From Arsenophonus sp046530735 (GTDB taxonomy: Bacteria; Pseudomonadota; Gammaproteobacteria; Enterobacterales; Enterobacteriaceae): a DNA stretch of 64,000 nucleotides. Positions within the stretch are counted from its first letter, which is position 1. The number at the start of each line of letters is the position of its first letter. The DNA is taken from NCBI GenBank assembly GCA_046530735.1, contig JBHEQV010000063.1, positions 3,234-67,233 on the forward strand, read 5' to 3'. This document shows, piece after piece, positions 1-10,421 of the stretch. A program made the translations under genes and the position numbers. The notes under the pieces are model-generated. The model was not told the origin of the DNA. It made no database searches and saw nothing but the letters and a program-made list of their open reading frames with translations.

Positions 1-155
1 TTTTATTAGCGAGTACAAAATTAGTCACCATCGCTTAATAAGGCTGAATAATCAGAGAATTGTTGGTAAGGAATTTCACATTCAAAATGTGAATAGCTAT
101 ATTATTCGATTAAAAAGATATCCATTAAGTGGATTTTATTGTGTAGTATCGTTTT
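1..155 (+). mobile_element. IS1595-family relic, 3' end of transposase
   Basis: Broken reading in the + frames gives the C-terminal signature of the IS1595-type transposase seen elsewhere in this window (HIQNVNSYIIRLK, then a GFYCVVSFYL stretch matching the usual GVATKYLPNYL). The same sequence recurs at about 27.2-27.4 kb (+) and, on the other strand, at 45.9-46.0 kb. The 5' part lies beyond the window edge. The element is cut on its right by the left end of an IS91-family relic. Confidence 0.7.
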
Positions 156-2115
156 ATTTATGGTTAGAAAATTGAATTTCTCTTTAAATTAAAGAGTAAA
201 AGTCGTTGGTTATTGCTAATAGCATATAGAATCAGTTTGCTTGCCTTTTGTCTATTGTAAATTAAACTTTTATTAGAGTGTGTATTTTTTGATCTAATCT
301 ACTAATTTTAGAGACATTAACCCTATGTTTGACTTTAGTAACCCTACTTATTTCATTTTATGCATTATTTTTGATAATAATTTTATTTCCTGTTTGCCAG
401 GATGAGCATCGGTAAAAGCAGCATCTTGTCATACAGAACACATTTATATGGATGGATCTGTGCGGTAGAAATTATTTAATCAGAACAGAAAAACCAGGTT
501 TTATTAACTGTTTTATCTTCATTGCCTTATACAACTTCGGTAATAATGTGCTTCATTATACGTTTTGAAAAGAAAGCATAATAACGAACCATCTTAAAAT
601 GCTTAGGCGAAATATATCTAATATAACGTCAGATAATCCCCCTTCTGTATCAAGTGAGTCTGCTACCATTACTGTAAGTCCAGTTGTCTAGCAATGATAC
701 GCAAACCCCTACTCATTAATGCGCAGTTTTGAAGTGGATACCGAGGCGTTTAAGTTAGCGCTATAGGTATTTTATGCTATACTAGACTCATTACTGTCTT
801 TTTTAGCAAAGTGCACTTTCCAGTAATAGGTCCCCCGTACTGTGACTTCTATAATAACGCCGTCACTGTTTCCTGGGGCGGATATAACAAAGACCAGAAA
901 ATCGGAATTTATTAGGTTATCACTGTGATCTATCAATCGCATGACAGACACATCGCCAGATTTCTTTAACTATTCTTTTTTTTGAAGAATAACGGATTGT
1001 AATATAAGAATTTAATATATAACTGTCAGGAGTGACGGAGATATGAACATACAAATATTAATTAATTTATCAATCATAAGTTTGTAAGACAGAGAAAATA
1101 TAAATTTCGATATTCTATTTAGCATGCTCACTACAGAATAAATGTGAGTGGCGGCTTAAAAACAGAAGGTTGAGTTGTAGCTAATTACTGTTAAATAGGC
1201 TAAAGAAGATAGGAATGGTAAAATAATGTGATTACCAGTTGTAGTTAGATAAAATATGAACCTGTTATGTTAATAGTGCTAGGTAGCTTTTTAAGCCATA
1301 TTAACTTTAGACTTCTGACTTACAACTTTGGCAGAAAAACGGTTTTGGTAGCTTCAGATAGGCACACTAGTATCACTCTCCCCCCCCCACACGGACACAC
1401 CAAATAGCGCAAGTGGTAAAGACAAGCATTCACTCAATAGATAGACGTGTCCAGAAACTAACGCTTTCAACGTATATTTTTAAGAAATTTATTTCAAGCA
1501 TCATTAATGGTAAAAAGCAATTTAGGAATGGGCAAAGAGATTTTATATTAGAGTAAATTACTCTATATATTTATTTCGCTAGTTAGGTATAAATTGTCAT
1601 CCTGTTCGCATTTATTGGGTCCAATATCCCAATTATTCATGTGTTTGAACCATAAAGCAAAAAAATAAAAATAATCTACAGTTCCTTATACGTAAAAGTA
1701 ATGAATTTATCGGCAAATATACTTTTAGTCATTATTCCTATAATGCAATTATATCCAGCGTCATCTGCTTAACCTGATACGTTACTTAAAACTTCGGATA
1801 ATTGTTACTATAGACTGAAAATACTGCGTGATAAAAAATTGATGCCAATTTGAACACATTACTGTATATAATAGCTTCTTTTTTGAATGTTATAAAAATT
1901 TAAAAAGCTTATTATAATTTCTTTTTTGGCAGAAAGGAGATGATAAAACGCTTTAGATAAATATGCGGCTATATAGGAAGTTACAAGTAGCCCCCCCTAA
2001 TTTGCTACTTTTATGTTTTTTATAAAACTTTGTTCCGAGCCATTTGGATTAATTATTGAAGAAGTTAACATATTGGAGAGTATAAAATAGTACTTAGTTC
2101 ATGAATATTTTTAAA
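155..2115 (-). mobile_element. IS91-family relic 1, directly upstream of ATP synthase operon copy 1
   Basis: A decayed element of about 1.95 kb. On the - strand near 566-602 the frames read HFKMVRYY, and further along KPGF.VLIK and an FC...RC...SSWQTGN tail. These match the C-terminal part of Y2 (IS91-type) transposases (HFKMVRYYGFL, KPGFA.LMKGFL, DPYKCILC). Four other copies or fragments share the sequence (14.2-15.9, 28.2-30.9, 38.2-38.6 and 55.4-57.3 kb). The left end resembles ATGGTTAGGAAATTGAAT in relics 1, 3 and 4. Transposase N-terminus, and so the terIS side, faces the atp operon. No frame is open. Family assignment is by recalled motifs, not by search. Confidence 0.75.
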
Positions 2116-2157
2116 GAAAGTATAATGTACTATATTCATGTTTTTGTTATTTATAGA

Positions 2158-2185
2158 TTGAATTCATTTTAATTGATGGTATAAT
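2158..2185 (+). promoter_or_regulatory. Candidate sigma70 promoter of ATP synthase operon copy 1
   Basis: TTGAAT (2158-2163) and a perfect TATAAT (2180-2185) are separated by 16 bp, about 90 bp ahead of the atpI fossil, where the atp promoter is expected. The same boxes with the same spacing occur ahead of copy 2 (15940-15967), in a stretch that stays nearly identical between copies while flanking DNA has diverged. A second possible pair, TTGATA at 2202 with a TATACT-like box, is damaged in copy 2. No transcription data. Confidence 0.6.
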
Positions 2186-2273
2186 TTGTAGATTTTTTCT
2201 CTTGATACTCTTGGAAAGGCAGTTTATATACTCAACAATTTAAGGTTTAAAACACTGGAAAACCATAAGAGTC

Positions 2274-2648
2274 ATGTCTATTTTAGACTTCTGGAAGGAT
2301 AGAATTTCTTTAAAACTATTGTTATTTAAGTTAACGTGCCTTGTAATTCTCGCTATAGTTTTTTAGATGAATAATATAGAATTGGGATTCTTCTGCTTTT
2401 GTGGGTGGATTTTGCATGTTGATTACTTAATATTTTATTTATACAGTTAATACATTATACATTATAAAAAATCAGTAAAATGCTTATACCTCATATAGCA
2501 TAATTTTAGCTTTGATGAGATAGTAAAAGTTACTATAACAATAACTGTATTAGTAATTGTTTTATATATAGCAGTATTTATATTATAAAGTATGGGATAT
2601 TTAGTTATATTGCTTATTTATATCATTACACCAATTATAATTAAATAG
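2274..2648 (+). pseudogene. atpI: atpI pseudogene, copy 1
   Basis: The remnant opens with ATG and reads MSILDFWKDRISLK then LLLFKLTCLVILAIVF before an in-frame TAG. It ends with a hydrophobic stretch and SMGYLVILLIYIITPIIIK, matching the AtpI C-terminus (VTWVLVLVVQILAPAVINNK). Its overall length (about 125 codons) matches E. coli AtpI (126 aa). Several stops break it. AtpI is a non-essential ATP synthase assembly helper encoded first in the atp operon. The second copy (16061-16436) is also dead, so this locus has lost AtpI completely. Confidence 0.75.
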
Positions 2649-2682
2649 TGAACCTATTAAAACAATAAAGGGTAAAAACATC

Positions 2683-3516
2683 ATGTCAACAATGTCTTCA
2701 TCAGGAGAAACGATGACTACGGAAAGTTACATAGGACACCATTTAAATAATTTTCAGTTGGACCTGCGTACCTTTAAATTAGTTGACCCTCATCATCATA
2801 ATAATCCAACGTTTTGGACGTTAAATATTGACTCGCTTTTTTTCTCTATTGTCCTTGGAATTATTTTTTTATGGATCTTTAGAAAAATTGCCGTTAATAC
2901 AACTAGCGGCATACCTGGTAAGTTACAAACTGCAATAGAAATTATCATAGGTTTTGTCGATAATACCGTTTGTGATATGTATCATGGTAAGAGCAAAATT
3001 ATTGCACCTTTAGCTTTGACGGTGTTTGTTTGGGTGTTGTTAATGAATACAATGGATTTATTACCAATCGATTTACTTCCCTATATAGGAGAGCATTACC
3101 TGGGCTTGCCTGCATTGCGTATTGTTCCAACCGCAGATGTAAGCATTACTATGTCAATGGCAATTGGTGTATTTATCTTAATTATTTTTTATAGTGTCAA
3201 AATAAAAGGATTAAGTGGATTTACAAAAGAATTAACTTTACAACCATTCAATCATCCTATTTTTATTCCTATCAATTTGATTCTAGAAAGTATTAATCTG
3301 CTGTCTAAACCAATATCTCTAAGTTTACGATTATTTGGTAATATGTATGCAGGTGAATTAATCTTCATTCTTATTGCGGCTTTGTTACCTTGGTGGTCTC
3401 AATGGATACTTAATCTACCCTGGGCGATTTTCCATATACTGATTATTACGTTGCAAGCCTTTATTTTTATGGTTCTAACCATCATTTATTTATCGATGGC
3501 ATCAGAAAAACATTAA
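2683..3516 (+). CDS. atpB: ATP synthase Fo subunit a
   Basis: 277 aa against 271 in E. coli. Subunit a is the polytopic membrane stator that forms the proton half-channels against the c-ring. The conserved core is complete: YIGHHLNN near the N-terminus, HGKSK.IAPLALTVFVW, VPTADV, KELTLQPFNHP and the essential arginine in SLRLFGNMYAGE. The C-terminus ends MASEKH, as in enterobacteria. ATG at 2683 has AAAGG about 10 bases upstream; an in-frame ATG at 2692 aligns with the start seen in the dead copy and could be the ancestral one. atpE follows after 52 bp. This is the only intact atpB here; the paralogue at 16471-17283 is broken. Confidence 0.97.
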   Translation: MSTMSSSGETMTTESYIGHHLNNFQLDLRTFKLVDPHHHNNPTFWTLNIDSLFFSIVLGIIFLWIFRKIAVNTTSGIPGKLQTAIEIIIGFVDNTVCDMYHGKSKIIAPLALTVFVWVLLMNTMDLLPIDLLPYIGEHYLGLPALRIVPTADVSITMSMAIGVFILIIFYSVKIKGLSGFTKELTLQPFNHPIFIPINLILESINLLSKPISLSLRLFGNMYAGELIFILIAALLPWWSQWILNLPWAIFHILIITLQAFIFMVLTIIYLSMASEKH

Positions 3517-3568
3517 TTTCAATTTTTTAATAAATTTTTATTTAACTAAAACAAACTGGAGACTGGTT

Positions 3569-3808
<240 letters not shown>

Positions 3809-3863
3809 TAGTCTAAGTTAAATGGGAAAAACATTAACTTTTACTTTTTAAAAGTATTGTGTG

Positions 3864-4316
3864 ATAAATCTTAATGCAATAATTTTTAATTCACTAATTG
3901 TTATTTGTCCTATTTATTTTATATGAAGTTATATATGCTAACGAATTTTATAATGGTGATTAAAATATAAAAAAATGCTAACAGTTTTTATCTTCTGCAA
4001 ATTGAGCTAAAAACTTAAACTAGACAAAAGCTGATCAGACTGAAAAACTTAAGAAAAATAAAAGTATAAATCTTTATTAAAGAAACTAATAAACAACGAG
4101 CTCAAACAATCAAATAAGCTAAAGTATAAACTGAAACTGAATGTAACAAGATCATTGTTCAGGTGAAAATTAAAATTGATATTGAGCGTAAGTATGTACA
4201 TGAAAGTTGCGTAAATAAGTTGTTACATTAGTAATTTCAAGTGCAGAATAATTAAACGTTGTGTTGATATAGATGCTAATAGCGATATCGTTAATAAATT
4301 ATTTAGCAAACTGTAA
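3864..4316 (+). pseudogene. atpF: atpF pseudogene, copy 1
   Basis: Aligns along its length with intact atpF at 17636-18106, including the flanks GTGTGAT before the start and CTGTAAAGGAG after the stop. The start codon has changed from ATG to ATA, and there are several small deletions and in-frame stops (453 bp remain against 471). It fills the expected slot between atpE and atpH. Subunit b must come from copy 2. Confidence 0.9.
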
Positions 4317-4330
4317 AGGAGGAAAGTAGC

Positions 4331-4866
4331 ATTTCTGAAATTATTATGGTTGGCTAACTCCTTATGCTAAACAATTTTTTATTTTGTTATAAAATAAGAT
4401 TGTTGATAAATGGAAGATATGCTCAGTTTTATTGATTAAGTAATCCTTAATCAATAAATAGGTAATCTGTTTTTAGTTCAATAGCATTAGAAATATTAAT
4501 GAAAATATTTATCACTATTGTGATAACAGAAATCTATGAACATATTCGAAATCTAATTAGTATTAGAGATGAAAACAAGCGTCTGATACACTACCAGCAG
4601 ATTTGAGCAATTAATTTAATTACCTACTTTTCTAGAGTTAGCCATTGACATTAACATCACTTATACTACTGAGATAAATGAAAACGGCAATTTAAAATTT
4701 CTGTAGGTATAAAAATACCTATCACGTAAAGTTAAGCTAAATTACAAAATTGATAACTCTATTATCGAAGGATTCATTATCCTCGACAGAGATCCCTAGT
4801 TATTGATGGTATCCATGTGTTTTAGGCATATTGAGAGCGTTTAACTAATGTTTTACAGGCTTACAG
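4331..4866 (+). pseudogene. atpH: atpH pseudogene, copy 1
   Basis: Aligns with intact atpH at 18123-18656. The start is now ATT in place of ATG, stops occur early (GGCTAACTCC where the intact copy reads GCTCGCCCC), and further frameshifts follow. It still sits directly before the atpA ribosome-binding region. Subunit delta must come from copy 2. Confidence 0.9.
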
Positions 4867-4885
4867 ATAAGGGAGGGTTGAACAT

Positions 4886-6427
4886 ATGCAACTGAATTCT
4901 ACCGAAATCAGTGAACTAATTAAGCAACGTATTGTTCAGTTTGATATAGTGAGTAAAGCTTATAATGAAGGTACAATTGTTTCTGTTAATGATGGGATCA
5001 TTCGTATTTACGGTTTGTCTGAAGTTATGCAAGGTGAGATGATTGCACTACCTGATAATCGTTATGCTATCGCTCTCAATTTAGAGCGTGATTCAGTTGG
5101 TGCTGTAGTCATGGGACCATATGTCAACTTAACCGAAGGTATGAAAGTAAAGTGTACAGGTCGTATTCTTGAAGTGCCTGTAGGTAGAGGATTACTTGGT
5201 CGAGTTGTTAATACTTTGGGTGAGCCTATTGATGGTAAAGGGCCTGTTGAACATGACAATTTTTCTGCTGTTGAAGTTATGGCGCCTGGAGTTATTGATC
5301 GTCAATCGGTTGATCAACCTGTGCAAACAGGATATAAATCGATTGATGCTATGATACCTATCGGGCGTGGTCAACGTGAATTAATCATTGGTGATCGCCA
5401 AACTGGTAAAACCGCATTAGCTATTGATGCTATCATTAATCAGCGTGATTCGGAAATAAAATGCATTTATGTAGCAATTGGGCAAAAAGCCTCAACTATT
5501 GCTAGTGTGGTACGAAAATTAGAAGAACTCGGTGCACTCAATAATACAATAGTTGTCGCTGCTACTGCATCTGAATCTGCAGCATTACAATACCTTGCGC
5601 CTTATGCTGGCTGTACAATGGGTGAATATTTTAGAAATCGAGGCGAGGATGCGCTAATTATTTATGATGATCTCTCCAAACAAGCGGTTGCTTATCGACA
5701 AATTTCGCTATTGTTGCGACGTCCTCCAGGACGTGAAGCCTATCCTGGTGATATTTTTTATCTTCATTCTCGCTTACTTGAGCGTGCTGCACGTGTTAAT
5801 TCTAAATATGTTGAAACATTTACTAATGGTGAAATTAAAAATAAAACAGGTTCATTAACAGCATTACCGATTATTGAAACTCAAGCTGGTGATGTTTCTG
5901 CATTCGTACCTACTAATGTTATTTCAATCACAGATGGACAAATTTTCTTGGAATCTAACTTATTTAATGAGGGCATTCGTCCAGCAGTTAATCCAGGAAT
6001 ATCAGTATCACGTGTAGGTGGTGCAGCTCAAACTAAGATTATAAAAAAATTATCTGGTGGCATTCGTACCGCATTAGCACAGTATCGTGAATTAGCTGCA
6101 TTTTCACAATTTTCTTCTGATTTAGATACTGCAACACGTAAGCAGCTTAACTATGGGCAAAAAATTACTGAATTATTGAAACAAAAACAGTATACACCAA
6201 TGTCAGTTGCACAGCAGGCATTATCTTTATTTGCTGCTGAACGTGGTTATCTGGAAGATATTGAGCTATCAAAAATTGGGAATTTTGAGATATCATTGCT
6301 AGATTATGTTACTCGTGAGCATTCTATCTTACTGAAAGAAATTGATCAGACAGGTAAATATAATGATGAAATTGAAACTAAGTTCAATACCTTGCTCGAT
6401 TATTTTAAAGAAACTCAATCCTGGTAA
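4886..6427 (+). CDS. atpA: ATP synthase F1 subunit alpha
   Basis: 513 aa, identical in length to E. coli AtpA. Alpha alternates with beta in the F1 hexamer and binds nucleotide without catalysis. The P-loop GDRQTGKT is intact, as are the nucleotide-binding arginine region ISVSRVGGAAQTK (the Arg finger that reaches the beta site) and the RELAAFSQFSSDLD segment. The ATG at 4886 follows AGGGAGG. Upstream atpF and atpH are dead in this copy. Downstream, a decayed IS481 element separates atpA from atpG by about 1.1 kb. Its paralogue at 18677-20206 is riddled with stops. Confidence 0.97.
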   Translation: MQLNSTEISELIKQRIVQFDIVSKAYNEGTIVSVNDGIIRIYGLSEVMQGEMIALPDNRYAIALNLERDSVGAVVMGPYVNLTEGMKVKCTGRILEVPVGRGLLGRVVNTLGEPIDGKGPVEHDNFSAVEVMAPGVIDRQSVDQPVQTGYKSIDAMIPIGRGQRELIIGDRQTGKTALAIDAIINQRDSEIKCIYVAIGQKASTIASVVRKLEELGALNNTIVVAATASESAALQYLAPYAGCTMGEYFRNRGEDALIIYDDLSKQAVAYRQISLLLRRPPGREAYPGDIFYLHSRLLERAARVNSKYVETFTNGEIKNKTGSLTALPIIETQAGDVSAFVPTNVISITDGQIFLESNLFNEGIRPAVNPGISVSRVGGAAQTKIIKKLSGGIRTALAQYRELAAFSQFSSDLDTATRKQLNYGQKITELLKQKQYTPMSVAQQALSLFAAERGYLEDIELSKIGNFEISLLDYVTREHSILLKEIDQTGKYNDEIETKFNTLLDYFKETQSW

Positions 6428-6465
6428 TTCTATTTGACCTTTATTGAAGCCGTTTGATTTATAAG

Positions 6466-7490
6466 TGTTTACTTAATCATTATATAGGAATCCTCTCTTA
6501 CCTCTATATCATGATAAGAGGTTATTAAAAGTATAGTTGAGACAATATATCATGATAATTAGCCTACATTATCAGGTAATTATAATACTAAAATCGCAGC
6601 TACTTTTCAGGACAGAAAATAGTCTTCGTTTTGTTTTGATAAGCATCATGACAAATCCGAACTTACCTTTTCTAAAAAATAAAAGAGATTATGTTGACCA
6701 TTACAACTATATTCCTACATAGTTTATAAAGGATACTATCTTCGCCTTCTCAGGAAACTTTAGTCTTCTTCCTGAGAAGAAGGTTTTTCTTTTTTTCTCT
6801 GATCTGATGGTAGTCTGTATTACTACGCGAATTTCTAAATCCAGTTGATATCTCGATCTTGTCTAAAATGGTGGATTTATGTGAAATAAGATAGAAAAAA
6901 CTCGAAGCATAAAGCATTTAAAAGGTATAAGCATGATATTATCTGTACGCAGTCTTAAATATTTGCCGTAAATTGCAAATAAAGCTTTACAACATTATCT
7001 TTTTATAGATAGAACTGGCGCCAAATTTAATGGGTTTTTATCTGTGTTTACAAGGACAAGATCGTGAATAATGCTTGATGCTTATAACGTAATTTTAATC
7101 GAGGATGGCAATAACTATCCATCGAATTATTATAAAAAATAGCAAATAACTTACATACCAATTTTTGCTCTGCAAAAATGCTCAGTCATCGAACAACAGG
7201 AATTCACCTGTTTGTATGCAGAGCTTGGTATAGAACACTGATTTTAGCCCGCATATATATGCTAAAAGAAATAGTATAGTTAAGAGATTTAAAATCTATA
7301 TAAAAGATATGAATTACAAATCTATCATTTTAATTCTACTCAATAGCTGAGATCACTCAGAATCAATATGATTTCTGTTCAATCAGGATTTACTCAAATC
7401 ATTATTATATAAAAACTTTTATTGCAGTCTATAAAAAATTAGTTCAAAGTTAAACCTGAATTATTCAAAAATCATACTATCTTCCTATAT
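6466..7490 (+). mobile_element. IS481-family relic between atpA and atpG
   Basis: A decayed element of about 1.0 kb lying where the dead copy of the operon has only about 50 bp between atpA and atpG. It shares sequence with relics at 46.9-47.8, 58.2-59.1 and 63.3-63.65 kb. Readable pieces include TLVFFLRRR near 6755 (family: VVVFLRKTLFL) and a GIEH..-then-hydrophobic C-terminal half; the 47.5-kb copy shows the family tail most clearly. It has no open frame. A C-rich hairpin followed by T residues lies at 6745-6790, within the old coding sequence. Confidence 0.75.
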
Positions 7491-7513
7491 ATAACAAATA
7501 AGGACGAAATGAA

Positions 7514-8377
7514 ATGGTGGGTGCAAAAGAAATACGTTCTAAGATCGGTAGTGTACAAAATATAAAGAAGATCACTAAAGCGATGGAGATGGTTGCTACA
7601 TCTAAAATGCGCAAAACACAAGAGCGTATGGCAGCTAGTCGTCCTTATGCAAAAACTATGCGAAGTGTAATTAGCCATTTAGCATTAGGTAATCTGGAAT
7701 ATAAACATCCATATCTTAAAGAACGTGATATAAAACGTATTGGTTATTTGATTATTTCAACTGACCGTGGTTTATGTGGTGGCTTAAATATTAATTTATT
7801 TAAAAAATTACTGATAGAAATGAAGTCATGGACTGATAAAGGAGTTCAAATTGATCTGGCATTAATTGGTTCTAAATCAGTTTCATTTTTTAATTCGGTT
7901 GGTGGGAATATTGTTGCTCAAGTAACTGGAATGGAAGATAATCCTTCTCTATCCAATCTTATTGGACCCGTGAAAATTATGCTAGAAGCATATGATAAAG
8001 GCCGTCTAGATAAATTGCTTGTGGTAACTAATAAATTTATTAATACCATAATTCAAGTACCAATAACTATTCAATTAGTACCACTACCTGCGATTGATGA
8101 TGAAACTTTGGAAAAGAAATCTTGGGATTATCTATATGAACCTGATCCAAAGATACTACTAGATATCCTGTTGCGTCGTTATATAGAATCACAGGTTTAT
8201 CAGAACGTCGTTGAAAACTTAGCTAGTGAACAGGCTGCTCGAATCATAGCAATGAAATCAGCTACTGATAATGGTGGTAACCTAATCAAAGAGTTGCAAT
8301 TAGCTTATAATAAAGCTCGTCAAGCCAGTATTACTCAGGAAGTTACCGAAATAGTTTCAGGAACTTTCGGATTTTAA
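7514..8377 (+). CDS. atpG: ATP synthase F1 subunit gamma
   Basis: 287 aa, the same as E. coli AtpG. Gamma is the central rotor shaft that couples the c-ring to the alpha/beta hexamer. The N-terminal coiled coil (AKEIRSKIGSVQNIKKITKAMEMV) and C-terminal coiled coil (ASEQAARIIAMKSATDNGGN, then YNKARQASITQEVTEIVSG) are both complete, as is STDRGLCGGLN. The start ATG at 7514 is preceded by AAGGACG. Because of the IS481 relic upstream, transcription must either read through about 1 kb of fossil DNA or start within it. The paralogue at 20256-21113 is dead. Confidence 0.97.
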   Translation: MVGAKEIRSKIGSVQNIKKITKAMEMVATSKMRKTQERMAASRPYAKTMRSVISHLALGNLEYKHPYLKERDIKRIGYLIISTDRGLCGGLNINLFKKLLIEMKSWTDKGVQIDLALIGSKSVSFFNSVGGNIVAQVTGMEDNPSLSNLIGPVKIMLEAYDKGRLDKLLVVTNKFINTIIQVPITIQLVPLPAIDDETLEKKSWDYLYEPDPKILLDILLRRYIESQVYQNVVENLASEQAARIIAMKSATDNGGNLIKELQLAYNKARQASITQEVTEIVSGTFGF

Positions 8378-8411
8378 TGGATAAGTTTACTAATTATGTA
8401 GAGAATTCAAT

Positions 8412-9803
8412 ATGGCTATTGAAAAAATTATTCAGATAATCGACGTCGTAAGTGGGTGTCCAATTTTCTTAAGGTGTGTGAGATACAGCCAAAGTATACA
8501 AAACGCTTGAGACAATAAATTATAAAGAAAAATTAATATCAGAAGTTAAGCAGAAATTAAGTGGAAATGTTCTTCGTTATATTGCGATGGAAACTTATAA
8601 TGATCTAAAATGTGGTTAGACGCTGTTAATTTAGCTTACTTAACAAAGCACCAATCAATAAAGAGATATTGTGTCGCATTATAAATGTATTAGGAGATCC
8701 TATCGATATAAAGGTGAGATCGGTCAAGAAGAACGTTAGCTATTCATCGTGTTGTTCCCAGTTATGAAAATTTATCTAATTCAACGGAATTACTAAAAAC
8801 TGGTATTAAAATTATGGATCTTAATTTGCCAATTTATTAAATGGGGAAAGTAGTATTATTTGGTTGTGCTAGTGTTAGTAAAACGGTAACCATGATGGAA
8901 CTTATTCGTAATATTGCGATTGAGCATTCCGGTTATTCAGTCTTTGCTGGTGTTGGCGAACGGACTTATGAAGGTAATGACTTCTATCAGGAAATGATAG
9001 ATTCCAATGTATTGGATAAAGTTTCTCTTGTTTATGGTCAGATGAATGAACCACCTGGAAACCGTTTACGTGTAGCTTTAATAGGATTCACAATTGCAGA
9101 GAAATTTCGTGATGAAGTGGAAATGTATTGTTATTTATCGATAACATCTATCGCTATATTTTAGCAGAAACAGAGGTATGAGCATTGCAAGGTCGTGTAC
9201 TGCCTTCGGTAGTAGATTATCAACTGTTCTTATCAGAAGAAATAGGTATATCACAAAAGCATATCCATTAACTAAAGCCGGTTCAATTACGTCTATTCAG
9301 ATAATATATGCTCCTGCTGATGATTTGACAGGCCCTTATAAAGCAACTACTTTTGTTTACTTCGATAAAACGATCCTTTTTAATCCTTAAATTACGTCAT
9401 TAGGTATTTATTCTACTGTTTATCTATTGAATTCAATATGTTATCATCTTGATCTATTGGTTATATGGCAAGAGCACTATAAGGTAGAACATTATGCTCA
9501 ATCTATTTTCAGCGTTATTAAAGAATTGAAATATATCATTTCTATTTTTTGGAATAGATGAGTTGCCTAAAGAAGACAAATCAGTTGTTGTACTGGCTTG
9601 TAAAATACAGCGCTTCCTTATCTCAGCCATTCTTTGTAGCTAAAATTTTTACCTGTTCACAGGAGAAATTTATTTTTTTTAAAAGAAATTATCCATGACT
9701 TTAAAGAAGTTTAAAATTCCGATTATGCTAATCTGCCAGAGCAAGCATTTTGTACGGTAGGTAGCACACTATCGAAGAAATGGTAGAATACAAAAAATTT
9801 ACA
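8412..9803 (+). pseudogene. atpD: atpD pseudogene, copy 1
   Basis: Full-length fossil of the beta subunit, aligning with intact atpD at 21148-22530. It has several frameshifts and stops. The largest surviving frame (8841-9164) covers the P-loop region but is damaged, reading GCASVSKT where the intact gene has GGAGVGKT, and GERTYEGND where the intact gene has GERTREGND. The central part (about 8881-9117) is strikingly closer to the intact copy than the flanks are. Catalytic beta must come from copy 2. Confidence 0.95.
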
Positions 9804-9825
9804 ATATTGTTGATGAGAGGTTAAT

Positions 9826-10242
9826 ATGGCTGGAATGACTTACCATCTAGTTGTGGTAAGTGCTGAAAAACAAATGTTTGACGGCCTTGTCCATAAAATC
9901 CAAGTAACAGGCAGCGAAGGAGAACTGGGAATTTATCCTAAACATACACCGCTTCTAACTACCATCAAGCCTGGTATGATATGTATTTTTAAACAGTTTG
10001 GTGAAAAAGAGTTGATATATCTTTCTGGTGGCATTCTTGAAGTTCAACCAAATAGTGTTATCGTACTAGCTGATACAGCAATTCGTGGTAAGGATTTAGA
10101 TGAAGCAAAAGCATTAGAATCCAAGCGTAAAGCAGAAACGCATATTCGTAAAGCATATGGTGATATCGATTATGTTCAAGCATCAGCGGAATTAGCAAAA
10201 GCAATTGCTAAATTGCGTGTCATAGAGCTTATGAAAAAATAA
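9826..10242 (+). CDS. atpC: ATP synthase F1 subunit epsilon
   Basis: 138 aa against 139 in E. coli. Epsilon binds gamma and the c-ring and regulates ATP hydrolysis. The N-terminal beta-sandwich motifs are present (YHLVVVSAE, GELGIYPKHTPLLT, IYLSGGILEVQPN.V.VLADTAIR), followed by the two-helix C-terminal domain (EAKALESKRKAE to IAKLRVIELMKK). The ATG at 9826 follows GAGAGGT. The gene lies between the dead atpD and glmU, in the ancestral order. The second copy (22552-22737) is cut by an IS1595 relic. Confidence 0.96.
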   Translation: MAGMTYHLVVVSAEKQMFDGLVHKIQVTGSEGELGIYPKHTPLLTTIKPGMICIFKQFGEKELIYLSGGILEVQPNSVIVLADTAIRGKDLDEAKALESKRKAETHIRKAYGDIDYVQASAELAKAIAKLRVIELMKK

Positions 10243-10421
10243 TATTATCCTAATAAATCATTAAAACTTTACAAACATTTTATAAAAAATACAGAAAGTG
10301 AGATAACTTATTTATTTTTCTTTTTTATATATAGGTATATTAAGATTTTACTTGAAAAATATCTAGTAATTTTTCAACAAATAATTCTACTTTTACCTAA
10401 CTAATGGAGTCATTAGGTTTT

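Noticed and set aside
5062..5374. Open frames antisense to atpA (and similar ones antisense to atpG, atpD, glmU, pta, alx, MATE)
   Set aside because: They overlap strongly conserved genes in another frame, lack ribosome-binding sites and match nothing known.
6737..6800. Rho-independent terminator after atpA (stem TTCTCAGGAA/TTCCTGAGAA with T-tract)
   Set aside because: It falls exactly on sequence that aligns to IS481 coding sequence (VFFLRRR). It may act as a terminator by chance, but I do not claim it as one.
8841..9164. 107-codon frame as a functional small beta-subunit protein
   Set aside because: It is a fragment of the atpD pseudogene with a broken P-loop and starts mid-domain.
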